Positions 11,286-21,462 of a DNA stretch of 64,000 nt are shown one piece after another. The position numbers and the translations under genes are program-made. The notes under the pieces were generated by a model. The model did not search any database, was not told the origin of the DNA, and saw nothing but the letters and a program-made list of their open reading frames with translations. How positions within the stretch are numbered: position 1 is the first letter of the stretch; each line of letters opens with the position of its first letter. Source of the DNA: Leptidea sinapis (Eukaryota > Arthropoda > Insecta > Lepidoptera > Pieridae); NCBI RefSeq assembly GCF_905404315.1, contig NC_066269.1:11850501-11914500 (forward strand), read 5' to 3'.

Positions 11286-11596
11286 ACGGCCGTTCCCAAT
11301 ATACTATCTACAGATACAGATAAATTACTACCTTCTACTGTCAGTAATTAGCTGTCAATAATCTGAAGCTGTCCCAATATACCCGATAAGTCATTCTTAT
11401 CGCCTTATATTGGGACGCGTTAATTGCAATTTCCATACAAACGTCTTTCGCTGGTAAGCTATACGTCGTCCGATTGACAGACAGCGTGTACGGATAATGT
11501 GGGTTACGGTCGATAAGTTTATTGGGACAGAAAAGTCAACGATAGTTACGATTTTTATCTCAGGTAAGAGATAGACTGAATATTGGGAACGGCCGT
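11286..11596. mobile_element. MITE with acggccgttcccaatat termini
   Basis: The left end 'acggccgttcccaatat' and the right end 'atattgggaacggccgt' are exact inverted repeats of 17 bp. Length is 311 bp with no coding frame. A related element with diverged termini lies at 33762-33982. Non-autonomous DNA transposon; flanking direct repeats are too short to fix the superfamily. Confidence 0.75.
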
Positions 11597-11604
11597 AAGA
11601 AAGA

Positions 11605-11712
11605 AAAGGACAAACGAGCATACGTACGGGTCTTCTGATTGTAATTATAACCGCGGCCCATACTCTCTAGTAACACCAGAGGAATCACAGGAGCATTGCA
11701 GATCTTATAATT
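11605..11712 (-). pseudogene. 3' end of jockey-like LINE
   Basis: 'aaggacaaacgagcatacg', 'acaccagaggaatcacagg' and 'agcattgcagatctt' match, with changes, the 3' end of the jockey-like copies at 1598 and 28236. Only the terminal ~100 bp is present, as expected of an extreme 5' truncation. Confidence 0.65.
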
Positions 11713-12170
11713 GGTTACTTCTTGTACCACGTACAAAATACTTTCGCCAAACGCAGTGGAATCTTCCAGAATATTAGCTTCTCGAATATTTACAATGTTG
11801 CTATCTCCGGCGCGGCGGTAGACATTCGACAGTACACTCTATGCCCCAGACATACGTCATATTTTAGTTTAACGTTAGTGTTGTTTACAACTTTGTTGTC
11901 GGCATTACGTATTCGGTCGCTTGTATTTTATTTGTTGTTCTCATCTAGCAGAACCTGTTATGGAGTTTGTTAGACATAAATAATAAACGCACTGCGGGTT
12001 TAAGGAATTTGTACCTACGGTTTTTTTTTATTTGAATATTGAATATTTTGACAAACTATTGACCGATTAAAGCTTACATAAAATCTACGTTTAGGCTTTG
12101 TTTCACAATATACAAGTAAAGTTACGAAAAGGCTACTTCCTACTCTAGATGAGTCGAGTAAAGACATATT
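11713..12170. other. Intergenic, nothing recognised
   Basis: Short frames on both strands have no recognisable motif. Confidence 0.3.
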
Positions 12171-12390
12171 TTTTTTTATGACAGTAAGGGGGACGAGACG
12201 AGCAGGACGTTCAGGATTCTTGAGGAACCCAAAAATTCTGAGCGACGCTACAATTATTGCGCTAGTCACCTTGAGACATACGATGTTAAGTCTCATTTGC
12301 TCAGTAATTTCATTAACTAAGGCGCCCTTCAGAAAGAAACACAATAATGCTTCACGGCAAAAATAGGCACCGTTGTGGTAATAGTAGCGT
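12171..12390 (-). repeat. SINE-A copy (5'-truncated)
   Basis: Begins with the T-run (A-tail) and 'gggacgagacgagcagg'-like 3' end and extends through 'cttcacggcaaaaataggc', reading on the minus strand. The first ~60 bp of the family (gtgggaggctcctttgc) are missing. Confidence 0.8.
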
Positions 12391-12775
12391 TTCACAATGT
12401 ATAAATTGTATTATCTACCAGATAAGTGCCATTTAATTTGTAGGATGGATCTAGTAGGAAATTACTTAGTTATCTGCCGGGTACTGGATAGCCTGACAGA
12501 GTGACAACGACAAAATAATGTCAATTTTTATAATGGTAGGGTAGCCCAAGAGGCTAAATAGGGATTTACTCGAGCGACGTGGGCACCTATTGGATAATGA
12601 AGGTTAGATACTAAAAAAATTTAACAAAGAAAACAACCGACTTCAAAAACACTCTTCCAAAACAATAGATATAATATGCACTGAAAAGTATAAAAATAAT
12701 TGCGTCTTTTATACAATTTAATCAATTAATCTAAATTATTTTTATTAGTTTTATACAACATTCAATTATTATATT
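12391..12775. other. Intergenic, nothing recognised apart from a common motif
   Basis: 'aacaaccgacttcaaaaac' at about 12632 is a motif repeated at 9840, 14795 and 23180. The rest is AT-rich without features. Confidence 0.3.
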
Positions 12776-13091
12776 CACGGACTAGTAAAAAAATAAGGAC
12801 TTCGTGTCACCTTACATAACAGTGTAGCACCAAAACAAGCCGATGAACGTGTAAATATATAGCCCCACGCACACACTTACACTACTACAGGCCGATAGGC
12901 GGCCATTATGAGAATTGTCATCGTCTGTGACAGATCAGTTTGCGTCTCAATAAAACAAATGCCATATATGATTATTTAAGGGAGAAAAAATTGTGTAACT
13001 AGTATCCCCCGTAACCGCACACACACTAGCATAACGGTGCTTCACTTGCTAATATCACGGCGCGGAGTCCTTCTTTTTTTACTCGTCCGTG
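12776..13091 (+). mobile_element. P-element-like MITE (copy 1, internally deleted)
   Basis: Inverted termini 'cacggactagtaaaaaaa' and 'ttttttactcgtccgtg' bound a 316 bp element. It is flanked by a perfect 9 bp direct repeat, tattatatt (12767-12775 and 13092-13100). It shares most of its length with 15612-15988 but lacks the ~60 bp that in the other copies carry a start codon and the beginning of a THAP-like domain. An 8-9 bp duplication with CA...TG ends fits the P superfamily better than Tc1/mariner (2 bp) or Harbinger (3 bp); hAT (8 bp) is the main alternative. Confidence 0.75.
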
Positions 13092-13401
13092 TATTATATT
13101 ATCATGTTTCTTACTATATCTAATCTTAACTATATTCTGGTTCAGCACAGACCACCTAAATTGTATTAAGTAGACTTACCAATTTTGTTACTATGATTTA
13201 AAAGATGGGCTGGGAGTTTCTTAGCATTTCTTCTCCCCATGTTAAAACCCCTTTAAGGTTTTATGTAGCTTCCTAACGTTTACAAAGTGTTGTTGCAATA
13301 TGCCGTGTTATTGTCACGCCCTATGGTAAACAAATATATATTTCTATTCTTTTCATACATTCAATAAAGAAAATTTCTACATAAGGGTTTTTATATTGTT
13401 A

Positions 13402-13530
13402 CTACCTGACCCGACAGACGTTGTTCTGTGCATAATAAATTATTTACTGTTTTTTTATGTATTTGTCAGTATCTATCTCTTTTTTTATTTTATTTATCTC
13501 ATAACACCAAGAATTATTCTGCAAAATATG
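13402..13530 (-). mobile_element. Truncated non-autonomous Helitron
   Basis: Starts with 'ctacctgacccgacagacg', the complement of the Helitron 3' end (CTAG changed to CTAC), and carries the terminal hairpin. Only the 3' part of the element is present before the next copy starts at 13560. Confidence 0.6.
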
Positions 13531-13559
13531 CTCCCTCACAATGACGTTTTATATTATTA

Positions 13560-13930
13560 CTAGCAGACCCTACAGACGTTGCTCTGTACATAGTAATAAA
13601 CAAAATATTGTTTTTATGAATTTGTCAATAATTTTTCATAACATCAAGAATTTTTTCCTAACGTATGCTCCTATTGTTGTTATAATGAAAATGTTTCACA
13701 GCAGAACTGTCAAACCGTGCGTCAATTACTTCTCTCACAGAAAATATGTCCATACAAAATGAATATTGGAAATAAAAATAATTATGGGTCTCAAATCGAA
13801 ATAAAAAGTATCATATCTCTCAAGTTGGACCAAACTGCACTGCATGAAGTAATCCGCATTAAAAGCCGTTCATTAGTTTAGGAGTCCATCGCGGACAAAC
13901 AACGTGACAAGTAATTTATATATATTAAGA
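13560..13930 (-). mobile_element. Non-autonomous Helitron
   Basis: Reads on the minus strand from TC (13930) to CTAG (13560). It contains the family body ('cacagcagaactgtcaaacc', 'ggagtccatcgcggacaaac') and the subterminal hairpin. No Rep/helicase coding sequence, so it depends on an autonomous element elsewhere. Confidence 0.75.
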
Positions 13931-13942
13931 TGTATAGAACGT

Positions 13943-14197
13943 CATTGCTCCCTTTTGTTAACTACATTGAAATTGTTTCACAGCAGAGCTGTCAAACCAT
14001 GAGTCAATAAATTCTCTCATAGAAAATATGTCCATACAAATATTGGAAATAAAAATAATTATGGGCCCCAAATCGAAATAAAAACTATCCTATCTCTCAA
14101 GTTGGACTACACTGCACTCCATGAAATAATCCCCATTAAAGTCCTTTAATTAGTTTAGGAGTCCATCGTGTCACGTAATTTATATATATTAAGATTT
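13943..14197 (-). mobile_element. 5' half of a Helitron copy
   Basis: Repeats the second half of the preceding element (agcagagctgtcaaacc ... ggagtccatcg ... acgtaatttatatatatta) but lacks the CTAG end and hairpin. It sits in tandem with the copy at 13560-13930. Confidence 0.65.
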
Positions 14198-14792
14198 ATG
14201 GCAGGCAACTTAATTTTTTTTATACTGAACTACATTAAATTTAGAAAACTTCGTGAAACATAATTTATAAGTAAGTAAAAATATTAACTTACTTATAAAT
14301 TATTATTTCATTTCCGCTTGCGAATAATAAACGCTATAAATTTACATTTTGTATCAATTACAGTAAGGTTCTTAATAACAGTTGAGTTAATCGTAACAGT
14401 TAAATGCGAGGGTTCGAATGTATAAATATTTTACGTCTGTTTCAACGTTCCTGATTAATATTATGTTCTCCTTAATTACATCCAGGCATAATAAATGTGG
14501 GTAAATTAAAGTTATACACTTTAATTTATTTATTTTAATATTTTATTATTTAAATTCTTTAAATCATTCTAGATGACCGTTGATGATTCTAAATGTACCT
14601 TGAACTGGCAACTTATAATGAAATAATAGATGAACAATAATAGATTTAAAAATGGAACGCTCTGAGAACGAGTAATTATTTACGTATTATCTTATCTTTA
14701 AGTATTACGAATTATCAAAATCGGTTTACCCAGTCGAAAGTTTTGAGGTAACAAACATAAAAAAACATACCGACGAATTGAGAGCCTCCTGT
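14198..14792. other. AT-rich intergenic DNA
   Basis: No frames, boxes or repeats recognised. Confidence 0.35.
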
Positions 14793-15128
14793 TTTAACCG
14801 ACTTCAAAAAAGGAGGAGGTTCTCATTTTGTCGGTATGTTTTTTTTTTGTGTTAGTTACCTTTCGACTTGGTGAACCGATTTTGATAATTATTATTTTTT
14901 AAATCTGGTGCTCCCCGTATAGTCCCATTGTAATTTGGTACAGATCTGATAATGGAATCCATGAGAAAACCATAAAAGTCTTTAATTTGCCATACATACA
15001 AAGTGGATGATAATTTACGAATAACTCAATATCGCGCCAACCGATTTCGTTGATTCTTTTTTTATTGGAGAGGATATACTTCAAATATAGTTTGGTGAGA
15101 GTTTGGTTAGGTTCTGATTATTGAAGTC
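14793..15128. repeat. Inverted-repeat element with ttaaccgacttcaa ends
   Basis: 'ttttaaccgacttcaaaaaa' at 14793 is opposed by 'attgaagtcggttaaat' at about 15119. A tandem of the same motif (ggaggaggttctcat ... gtcggtatgtttttt) follows the left end. The accgacttcaa / tgaagtcggt motif also occurs at 9840, 12632, 23180, 24050, 35280 and 60150, so it belongs to a common family end. Confidence 0.5.
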
Positions 15129-15611
15129 GGTTAAATAGAAATAAAGTTTATATGATATATTTAAATAACCTTTCCCTGTTGCGGGGCGTGTCATTAATTT
15201 AAGTTCCTGTATCCCCGAGCTGGGGCAGAGGTCATCCACATTTATAATTGTTTGACATTTTTATAGTCTAAAATCTAAACATATTCATAATTCATTTACG
15301 TTGCGAACGAAAGTTTGAATACGACAGCTGTTTGTTCGTAATTTTATTCTTTACTTTTGATTTTCGTTTGTGTGGATCTAGTTGCTAATTTGCTTGAAAT
15401 GGCTTCAGGACGTCAGTTTTTTTTTAATATTTCCATTTCGTCAAACGGAACTATTGAGTGCGAGGTTGTCAAACTGACCTGCTTAAAAGTCATCTAGTAA
15501 ATAAACATACTTAGCTGTGAAAGTGCTTGTGAAACGCTATCTGCTTTATTCGGAACTTATAAGTAGCCATTAAGTTATCTATCTAGCCTATGACAATTTG
15601 CTATCTGTAGG
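15129..15611. other. Intergenic, nothing recognised
   Basis: No supported feature in this stretch. Confidence 0.3.
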
Positions 15612-15988
15612 CACGGACTAGTAAAAAAATAAGGACTCCGTGTCACCTTCCATAACAGTGTAGCACCAAAACAAGCCGATTAACGTGTAAATACATGGCC
15701 CTACGCACACACTTACACTACTACAGGCCGATAGGCGGCCATTATAAGAATTGTCATCGTCTGTGACAGATCAGTTTGCGTCTCAATAAAATATTTTAAA
15801 AATGCCGTCGTGCGTTGTGAAAAAGTGTTAAAACGATACTTTATAAGTATTTGTGGCCTTATAATATGATTATTTAAGGGAGAAAAAATTGTGTAACTAG
15901 TATCCCCCGTAACCGCACACACACTAGCATAACGGTGCTTTACTTGCTAATATCACGGCGAAAGTCCTTCTTTTTTTACTCGTCCGTG
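15612..15988 (+). mobile_element. P-element-like MITE (copy 2, longest) with THAP start
   Basis: A 377 bp element with inverted termini (cacggac...gtccgtg) and an imperfect 8 bp direct repeat (tctgtagg / tttgtagg). Internally an ATG at 15802 opens MPSCVVKKC and then a stop at 15829. M-P-x-x-C-x4-C at the very N-terminus is the hallmark start of THAP zinc fingers, which head P-element-type transposases. The copy at 49011-49323 preserves the same start and reads further (CKNDTI). This suggests the MITE is an internal-deletion derivative of a THAP-bearing P-like transposon. The termini and motif are seen; the superfamily is inferred. Confidence 0.75.
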
Positions 15989-16238
15989 TTTGTAGGTATA
16001 TTGTGAAACAGCCCCTTAGCCTTTTTTGTAAAACGACTGGCAAAGTCACTTCAAATAGCACTTTTTTTATGCATTCTATTTGCTAAAATTAATTTAAAAA
16101 AAACATCCTCGTTTGAATCGTTAGTAATAATAATAATACGTAAAGTAAAAAAAACATGATACTTATTCGAAAAATGAATAATAATAATAATAGTTTATTT
16201 CATTTTTTACACTCACTGCAAATAACTTAAATTACTAA

Positions 16239-16376
16239 CCCCCTTATTCATAATGGTCCGCTAACTTTAGACAGCCGCTTAGGAGTGTTTTTTCTCATTC
16301 TGACTTAGGTCAATAGAAGAAGACAGAGTGAGAATTAGCAATGATTTAAGTTAGCAGACTATTATGAATAAGGGGG
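16239..16376. mobile_element. 138 bp MITE with cccccttattcataat termini
   Basis: The left end 'cccccttattcataatggtc' and right end 'attatgaataaggggg' are inverted repeats extending about 30 bp with a few changes. TAA stands on both sides. A second copy lies at 17894-18032. No coding capacity. Confidence 0.8.
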
Positions 16377-16624
16377 TAAATGTACAATGTTTATTACATA
16401 CTAATAATTATCTTAATCTTTCTATCGTTAATTGTAATAATAATAACATTGAAAAGGGGTTTGGAGTGATATTAAAAGGGGTGGACCTCTGATCCCGAAA
16501 CTAGTTTAAGCTGTATCTTCGGGGTCAGTGATTCCTCGACAAATGACAATTAATCTATAAATACATATAGATAAAATTGGAGTGTATTTATGTAATATTG
16601 AAATAACCGTTTTTTACTACATAT

Positions 16625-16921
16625 ATATGAATATATATATACGGTACATACACTAAAATAACAGATTTAAAATTTTTGTCTGTCTGTCTGTCTGTAAGTT
16701 TCGGCTAATCTCTGAAATGGCTGGACAAATTTTGACGGGACTTTTATTGGCAGGTAGCTGATGTAATAAGGAGTAACTCAGGCTCCGTTTATTATTAAAT
16801 TATTCTTTCAAAAAAAAAACTTTTATTTTAGAAAAATATAGTAATATTGCCATGTACAAGAAATGGTCAACTCTAAAAATAATTTATATGGCAAAGAAAC
16901 AACGTTTGCCGGGTCAGCTAG
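16625..16921 (+). mobile_element. Non-autonomous Helitron (ggcaaa hairpin type)
   Basis: Ends with 'acgtttgccgggtcagctag' followed by T, the CTAG-T end of Helitrons, with a hairpin (ggcaaa / tttgcc, slightly interrupted here) just upstream. The 5' boundary in the AT-rich section is approximate. A tctg tandem repeat (gtctgtctgtctgtctg) lies at about 16677. Confidence 0.6.
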
Positions 16922-17252
16922 TAATAAATAAAAATTAAATGTGTATGTATGTATGTGTGGTGTGTATGTGTTTTTGTTTGGCTTTAGAGGACACGATATT
17001 CAAATTTGTTCTTATGACAGTTTGAACTTTCTCTCTTCTGATTGGTCGTTCGTCTTTGTTGATTTGTATTTTTAAACTTTCAATATAATGTCTATAGATT
17101 TACAAGTAGGTAGGTGCTCATAGTGATCTTTTCTTATAGCTTATTATATATACACTTAACAATCCTTCCCTTGTCTCTGAACTAAAAATAAAACCCCCGA
17201 GGAACAAATCATATTTGGCCCCTTTTTAATACTATATGTATATACTATTATA
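16922..17252. other. Intergenic, nothing recognised
   Basis: No supported feature. Confidence 0.3.
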
Positions 17253-17253
17253 T

Positions 17254-17300
<47 letters not shown>

Positions 17301-17332
17301 TATATATATATATATAATATAATATATATATG

Positions 17333-17379
<47 letters not shown>

Positions 17380-17391
17380 CTAATGACTATT
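17253..17391. repeat. (TA)n microsatellite
   Basis: About 140 bp of nearly pure TA dinucleotides with occasional AA/TT or TG interruptions. Self-complementary and likely variable in length between individuals and assemblies. Confidence 0.95.
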
Positions 17392-17859
17392 CTCACCCAG
17401 TAGTTCAAGAAACGTTAAAAGTCTTAAGTTATATTAATAAGTATACTATATTTCAAGTTAAACTGCAAAAATGTGTAAGTTCTTTACCTACCTAGTAAGT
17501 AGTACATAGTTGTAACTAGTAAGTAAGTAATACCTTTAATTGGTTTGAGCAGTAAGTAATTTGAAAAACGTTAAATAACTATTTAATAGCTATTTGTGGA
17601 GGCTTTTAATTAGCCCCTATGTAAACAAGTCAACAACAATGAAAGAATAAAATAAAATATTTCTATAAATACAGTCGAACAGCCTTGTGTACATTAAAAG
17701 TTACAACATCTACAATTTGCGGTTAAATCTAACGAGTGATTGCGATTTACGTTTCTTAAATAAACATATTATTATTGTGTGGTCATCTCATAGGTATAAA
17801 ATACATTTTATTTTGTGTATTTTGTTGATAAACCGTATGTTAATGTAAGTTAAACAACA
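17392..17859. other. AT-rich intergenic DNA
   Basis: No supported feature. Confidence 0.3.
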
Positions 17860-18143
17860 TTAATATAGCGTCATAATGAAACACTTAACATTATCCCCCT
17901 TATTCATAATGGTCCGCTAACTTTAAACAGCCGCTTAGGAGTGTTTTTTCTCATTCCGACTAAGGTTAATAGAAGAAGACAGAGTGAGAATTAGCAATGC
18001 TTTAAGTTAGAAGACTATTATGAATAAGGGGGCTTATGTCTGAAAGCGACGAGCGGAGTTGCGATACCGCTCGGAATATTAGGTTCAATCAATTATAATC
18101 CTGAGCAGCACTGTATTGTAATATGCAGGGTGTATCACTTAGG
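17860..18143 (+). repeat. Degenerate SINE-A copy split by a MITE
   Basis: 'cacttaacattat' before 17894 and 'cttatgtctgaaagcgacga' after 18032 are the two sides of the family motif 'acttaacatcttatgtctca'. The copy continues through 'aatcctgagcagcactgta' to about 18143. The MITE at 17894-18032 therefore jumped into an existing SINE. Confidence 0.65.
17894..18032. mobile_element. 139 bp MITE, second copy
   Basis: Nearly identical to 16239-16376 (same termini, same core 'aagaagacagagtgagaatt'), so both are probably young. Inserted in a SINE-A copy. Confidence 0.8.
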
Positions 18144-18147
18144 TTCA

Positions 18148-18711
18148 CCAGTGGGAGGCTTCTTTGCACATAATGCTGGCTAGATTATGGGTACCACAAC
18201 GGCGCCTATTTCTGCCGTGAAGCAGTAATGTTTGAGCATTGTTTTGTTTCGGTCTGAAGGGCGCCGTAGCTAGTGAAATTATTGGGCAAATGAGACTTAA
18301 CATCTATGTATCAAGGTGACGAGCGCAATTGAAGTGCCGCTCAGTAATTTTGGGTTTTTCAAGAATCCTGAGCGGCACTGCATAGTCATCGGCAGAGCGT
18401 ATCAATAATAAATAAATATTGACACACTTTTACACAAATTATCTTGCCCCAAACTAGGCATAGTCTGTACTATGGGTTCAAGACAACAATATATTTAATA
18501 CAATATACTTACTTAAACATACATAAATACTTATAAACATCAATGACTCGGAAACAAACATTACCGGTATTCGAACACAGGTACACCTCTAGCTCAGTAA
18601 TTAGGCAGGGTCACTAACCACTGGGCTATAGGGGTCGTCTCGTATCAATTACCATCAGCTGAACGTCCTGCTCGTCTCGTCCCTTATTTTCATAAAAAAT
18701 AAATAAAAAAA
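18148..18711 (+). repeat. SINE-A copy interrupted by SINE S1
   Basis: Starts 'ccagtgggaggcttctttgc', continues through 'agcggcactgcatagtc', is broken at 18407-18640 by another SINE, and resumes 'accatcagctgaacgtcctg' to the A-rich tail. SINE-A lacks obvious A/B boxes; it ends in 'cttattttcataaaaaa'. Origin of its head is unknown to me. Confidence 0.85.
18407..18640 (-). repeat. tRNA-derived SINE S1 nested in SINE-A
   Basis: Minus-strand copy of the S1 family (compare 10498-10745). It is flanked by a perfect 9 bp duplication, cgtatcaat (18398-18406 and 18641-18649), which is sequence of the host SINE. The insertion is therefore complete and its boundaries are firm. Confidence 0.85.
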
Positions 18712-18981
18712 GGGTACCACTAGATTCTCATTTCGTCACTTTTCTCATAAAAGGTTGTCCGTAAGTGTTCTGCGGTCCCACAGTCCCTGTATGACGTGGC
18801 CGCAGTCCGTCGCTTGCGCAACGTGTTACGTGTAGAGTACAAATAAGGATGTATAGGTCGCTCTTTATTTGCGTTTATTTGGCAGTAACGCGCCGCTTAC
18901 ACTACGCGTGAAATCTTATATCTTTAAACGAGCAATTCTTGTATATATATATATATACATATATACGTATATATATATATA

Positions 18982-19029
18982 CGTTTCCGAGATTCAGATT
19001 ATATATATATAATCTGAATCTCGGAAACG
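18982..19029. repeat. Perfect 48 bp palindrome
   Basis: 'cgtttccgagattcagatt', then ten bases of alternating AT, then the exact complement. The right half is the beginning of the SINE that follows; the left half is an inverted copy of its first bases. Confidence 0.9.
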
Positions 19030-19330
19030 GCTCCAACGATTTTCATAAAATTAAGTATGCAGGGGATTTCGGGGGTGATAAATCGATCTAGCTGGGTTTC
19101 AATTTAAAAAAAATGATTTTATCCATGTTTGAATGAGAAACAGCTACAATAACATTAGAATACAAAGGTAAATTTCGCCACTATATACAAGACTATTATA
19201 GCTCAGGTGGGACATTGGGTGATCCGGAAAGCAGAAGACCCCGGTTCGAATCCAGATGTCCTATTAGTTTTTTTTTTGTTCAAGTTTTGTACATTCTTAA
19301 AAATCCGAGCAAGGCTCGGTCGTCCGGATA
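19011..19330 (+). repeat. SINE with tRNA-like B-box (family S3)
   Basis: Begins 'aatctgaatctcggaaacgg', has a tRNA-like part 'ccccggttcgaatccagatg' near 19240 and ends after 'aaaatccgagcaaggctcgg'. The same family in the opposite orientation lies at 55765-58690, where it is split by a LINE. Could also be a composite non-autonomous element rather than a true SINE. Confidence 0.6.
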
Positions 19331-19401
19331 TTGATTTATAAAACTAGGGATGTTGCGGATCGCTCACTATTTATTATAATAATAATAATAATAATAAGTG
19401 T

Positions 19402-19470
19402 TATTGACACACTTTTACACAAATTATCTTGTCCCAAACTAGGCATAGCCTGTACTATGGGTACAAGACA
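19402..19470 (-). repeat. Fragment of SINE S1
   Basis: 'acttttacacaaattatctt' and 'aaactaggcatagcctg' match the tail side of S1 (10745-10680 reversed). Preceded by an (AAT)n array at about 19376-19397. Confidence 0.7.
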
Positions 19471-19964
19471 TAAACCTAAACCACATATAGGCATGAATAC
19501 CACCATTCGATGCGAAATTAATCCTAGATGGTTTATGGCTACTTATTTTTCGTTCCAACGTACCTCTTTTTAACTCCTGTTTTTCTTTTATGAACATTTT
19601 CCAAAGGAAAATAATAAAAATATCAATGTGATTATAATATGCATTTGTAATTAGAAACACTTTCTTAAACATTATACAAGATGCTCTGTAGTAACAGTTT
19701 GTTTGGAGATCAAAATGAAATAATAATACGCATTAAATATTTTAAATGAGTTATCATTTAGAAGACCAACAACAATCCTACTGAACAACTGCCAAACAAC
19801 TGAAATGTCTTTTAAGGTATCAACAATAATGGACAACGTATTAGAAAAAATAGAAAAATACAATACAAATTTGTATAATTTAGTAATCAGTAATATATTG
19901 TTTACGTAATACTGTTCAAAGGCTAATAAATGTTATAATTAATATTTAATTGCGTAGCCTTTAT
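19471..19964. other. Intergenic, nothing recognised
   Basis: Frames of 60-80 codons exist on both strands but none shows a known motif or a plausible codon pattern. Confidence 0.3.
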
Positions 19965-20335
19965 AATATGTTAATGACAGCTTTGCAACGACGTGGCGTT
20001 AATTCCAGCAATGTCAGACATTTTTCGATTGGGATTGAGTTCCATGCTTCGACAATAGCTTCGTATGTGCAGTTAGTTTTGACTGGAGTTGTGTTTATTT
20101 GAGATTTTCTTTTTAACAACATTTAAACACAGATTTTAAATAGGGTTTAAATTCGGAATATTTGCAGGCCAGACGGGAATACGCTGTTTCCTAATAAAAT
20201 ATGTGACTCTATTGGCCGTGTGTTTAGGGTCATTAACATGTTGAAAGATCCAGGTTACAGGATTAATATTAATTGGATTTACATATTTTTCACAAATATT
20301 GCAGGATGATTTTATCCTTCCATGATTTATATGAA
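19965..20335 (-). pseudogene. Tc1-like transposase remnant
   Basis: On the minus strand, TWIFQHVNDPKHTANRV and then FIRKQRIPVWPANIPNLNPI match the Tc1/mariner catalytic region (FQxDNDPKHT ... WPAxSPDLNPIE). Downstream in another frame is AWNSIPIEKCLTLLELTPRR, the usual C-terminus. The catalytic Asp of the QDNDPKHT motif is Val here, and the frame stops soon after NPI. Upstream domains are absent. Confidence 0.75.
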
Positions 20336-20362
20336 GTGTGAATATATATATCTATATATATA

Positions 20363-20720
20363 AGCTGACCCGACAGACGTTGTTCTGTACATAATAAATA
20401 ATCAACTGTTTTATAAGAATTTGCCAATAATATTTCAAAACATCAAGAATTATTTCGTTAAAAATGCTCCCTGTCGTTATAATGAAATTGTTTCACAGCG
20501 GAACTGTCAAACCGTGCGCCACTAAATTCTCTCATAGAAAATATGTCTATATAAAACAAATATTGAAAATAAAAATAATTATGGGTCCCAAATCGAAATA
20601 AAAAGTATCCTATCTCTCAAGTTAGTCCAACTTGAGAGATAGGAAGTAAGTACCATTAAAATCCATTCATTAGTTTAGGAGTCCATCGCGGACAAACAAC
20701 GTGTCACGTAATTTATATTA
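20363..20720 (-). mobile_element. Non-autonomous Helitron with internal inversion
   Basis: Starts 'agctgacccgacagacgttg' (complement of the Helitron 3' end with the hairpin) and shares the family body. At 20609-20643 a perfect 15 bp inverted repeat replaces part of the normal sequence, so a small rearrangement happened inside the copy. Confidence 0.7.
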
Positions 20721-20721
20721 C

Positions 20722-20749
20722 TTATATATATATATATATATATATTGAA

Positions 20750-20782
<33 letters not shown>
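20722..20782. repeat. (TA)n microsatellite
   Basis: Two TA tracts separated by 'ttgaaacaca'. They flank the Helitron 5' end, which itself is TA-rich. Confidence 0.9.
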
Positions 20783-20788
<6 letters not shown>

Positions 20789-21086
20789 CAAGGTAACTAG
20801 TTAAAATCCGTTCACAGTTGAACAAAATTTTGTTAAGGTATAAAAAAGCAATAAACATGCAATTAAAATTCGAAGCCTGCTTTAGTTAGAAAATAGTGCA
20901 AATCTGCCTTTATACCGGTGAAAGGTTTGAGTTTATTTTCTCTGCTTCGGTTAACTGACTATTTGTGAGTTTCCCTTTCAAGTGAAACTCACTGTCTGAT
21001 CGGATGACTGGGCAAAAAGTTTTTGAATTAGAGATAAATGAAAAATACCACTGATTTCATTCATATATATAATATAATATTATATA
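20783..21086. other. Intergenic, nothing recognised
   Basis: No supported feature. Confidence 0.3.
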
Positions 21087-21462
21087 CTAGCTGACCCGAC
21101 AGACGTTGTTCTGTATATAATAAATAAAATAATGTTTTTATATGAATTTGTCAATAATATATCATAACATCAAAAATTACTTCGTAAAATTTGCACCCTG
21201 CTGTCGTAATGAAATTGTTTCACAGCAGAACTGTCAAACCGTGCGTCAATAAATTCTCTCGTAGAAATTATGTATGGACACATCAAAGGAAAAACAAATT
21301 TGTTGTTTTTATTTAATTTAGCAGCATTTTCCTATTTATTCACCTTTTAAACCTTCTCTGGACTTCCACAAATAATTCAAGAGCTAAATTTGCCAAATCG
21401 GTCCAACCGTTCTCGAGTCTCAGCGAGACTAACGAACAGCAATTCATTTATATATATAAAGA
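21087..21462 (-). mobile_element. Non-autonomous Helitron, near full length
   Basis: CTAG at 21087, hairpin stem acaga / tctgt with loop cgttgt, family body with 'acatcaaaggaaaaacaaat' and 'ccaaccgttctcgagt', and GA (complement of the 5' TC) at 21462. Compare 34468-34861 on the + strand. Confidence 0.8.

Noticed and set aside
11722..11973. 83-codon + frame
   Set aside because: Hydrophobic chance frame over a LINE 3' end and AT-rich DNA; no motif, no codon bias.
13541..13762. 73-codon + frame (and 21790-21975 -)
   Set aside because: Both are translations of the same Helitron body, in which neither strand is expected to code.
17253..17391. TA-rich tract as origin or scaffold attachment site
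   Set aside because: Simple dinucleotide repeat; nothing else supports a function.
19331..19573. 80-codon + frame with poly-Ile
   Set aside because: Poly-Ile is the (AAT)n array; the rest is a SINE S1 fragment.
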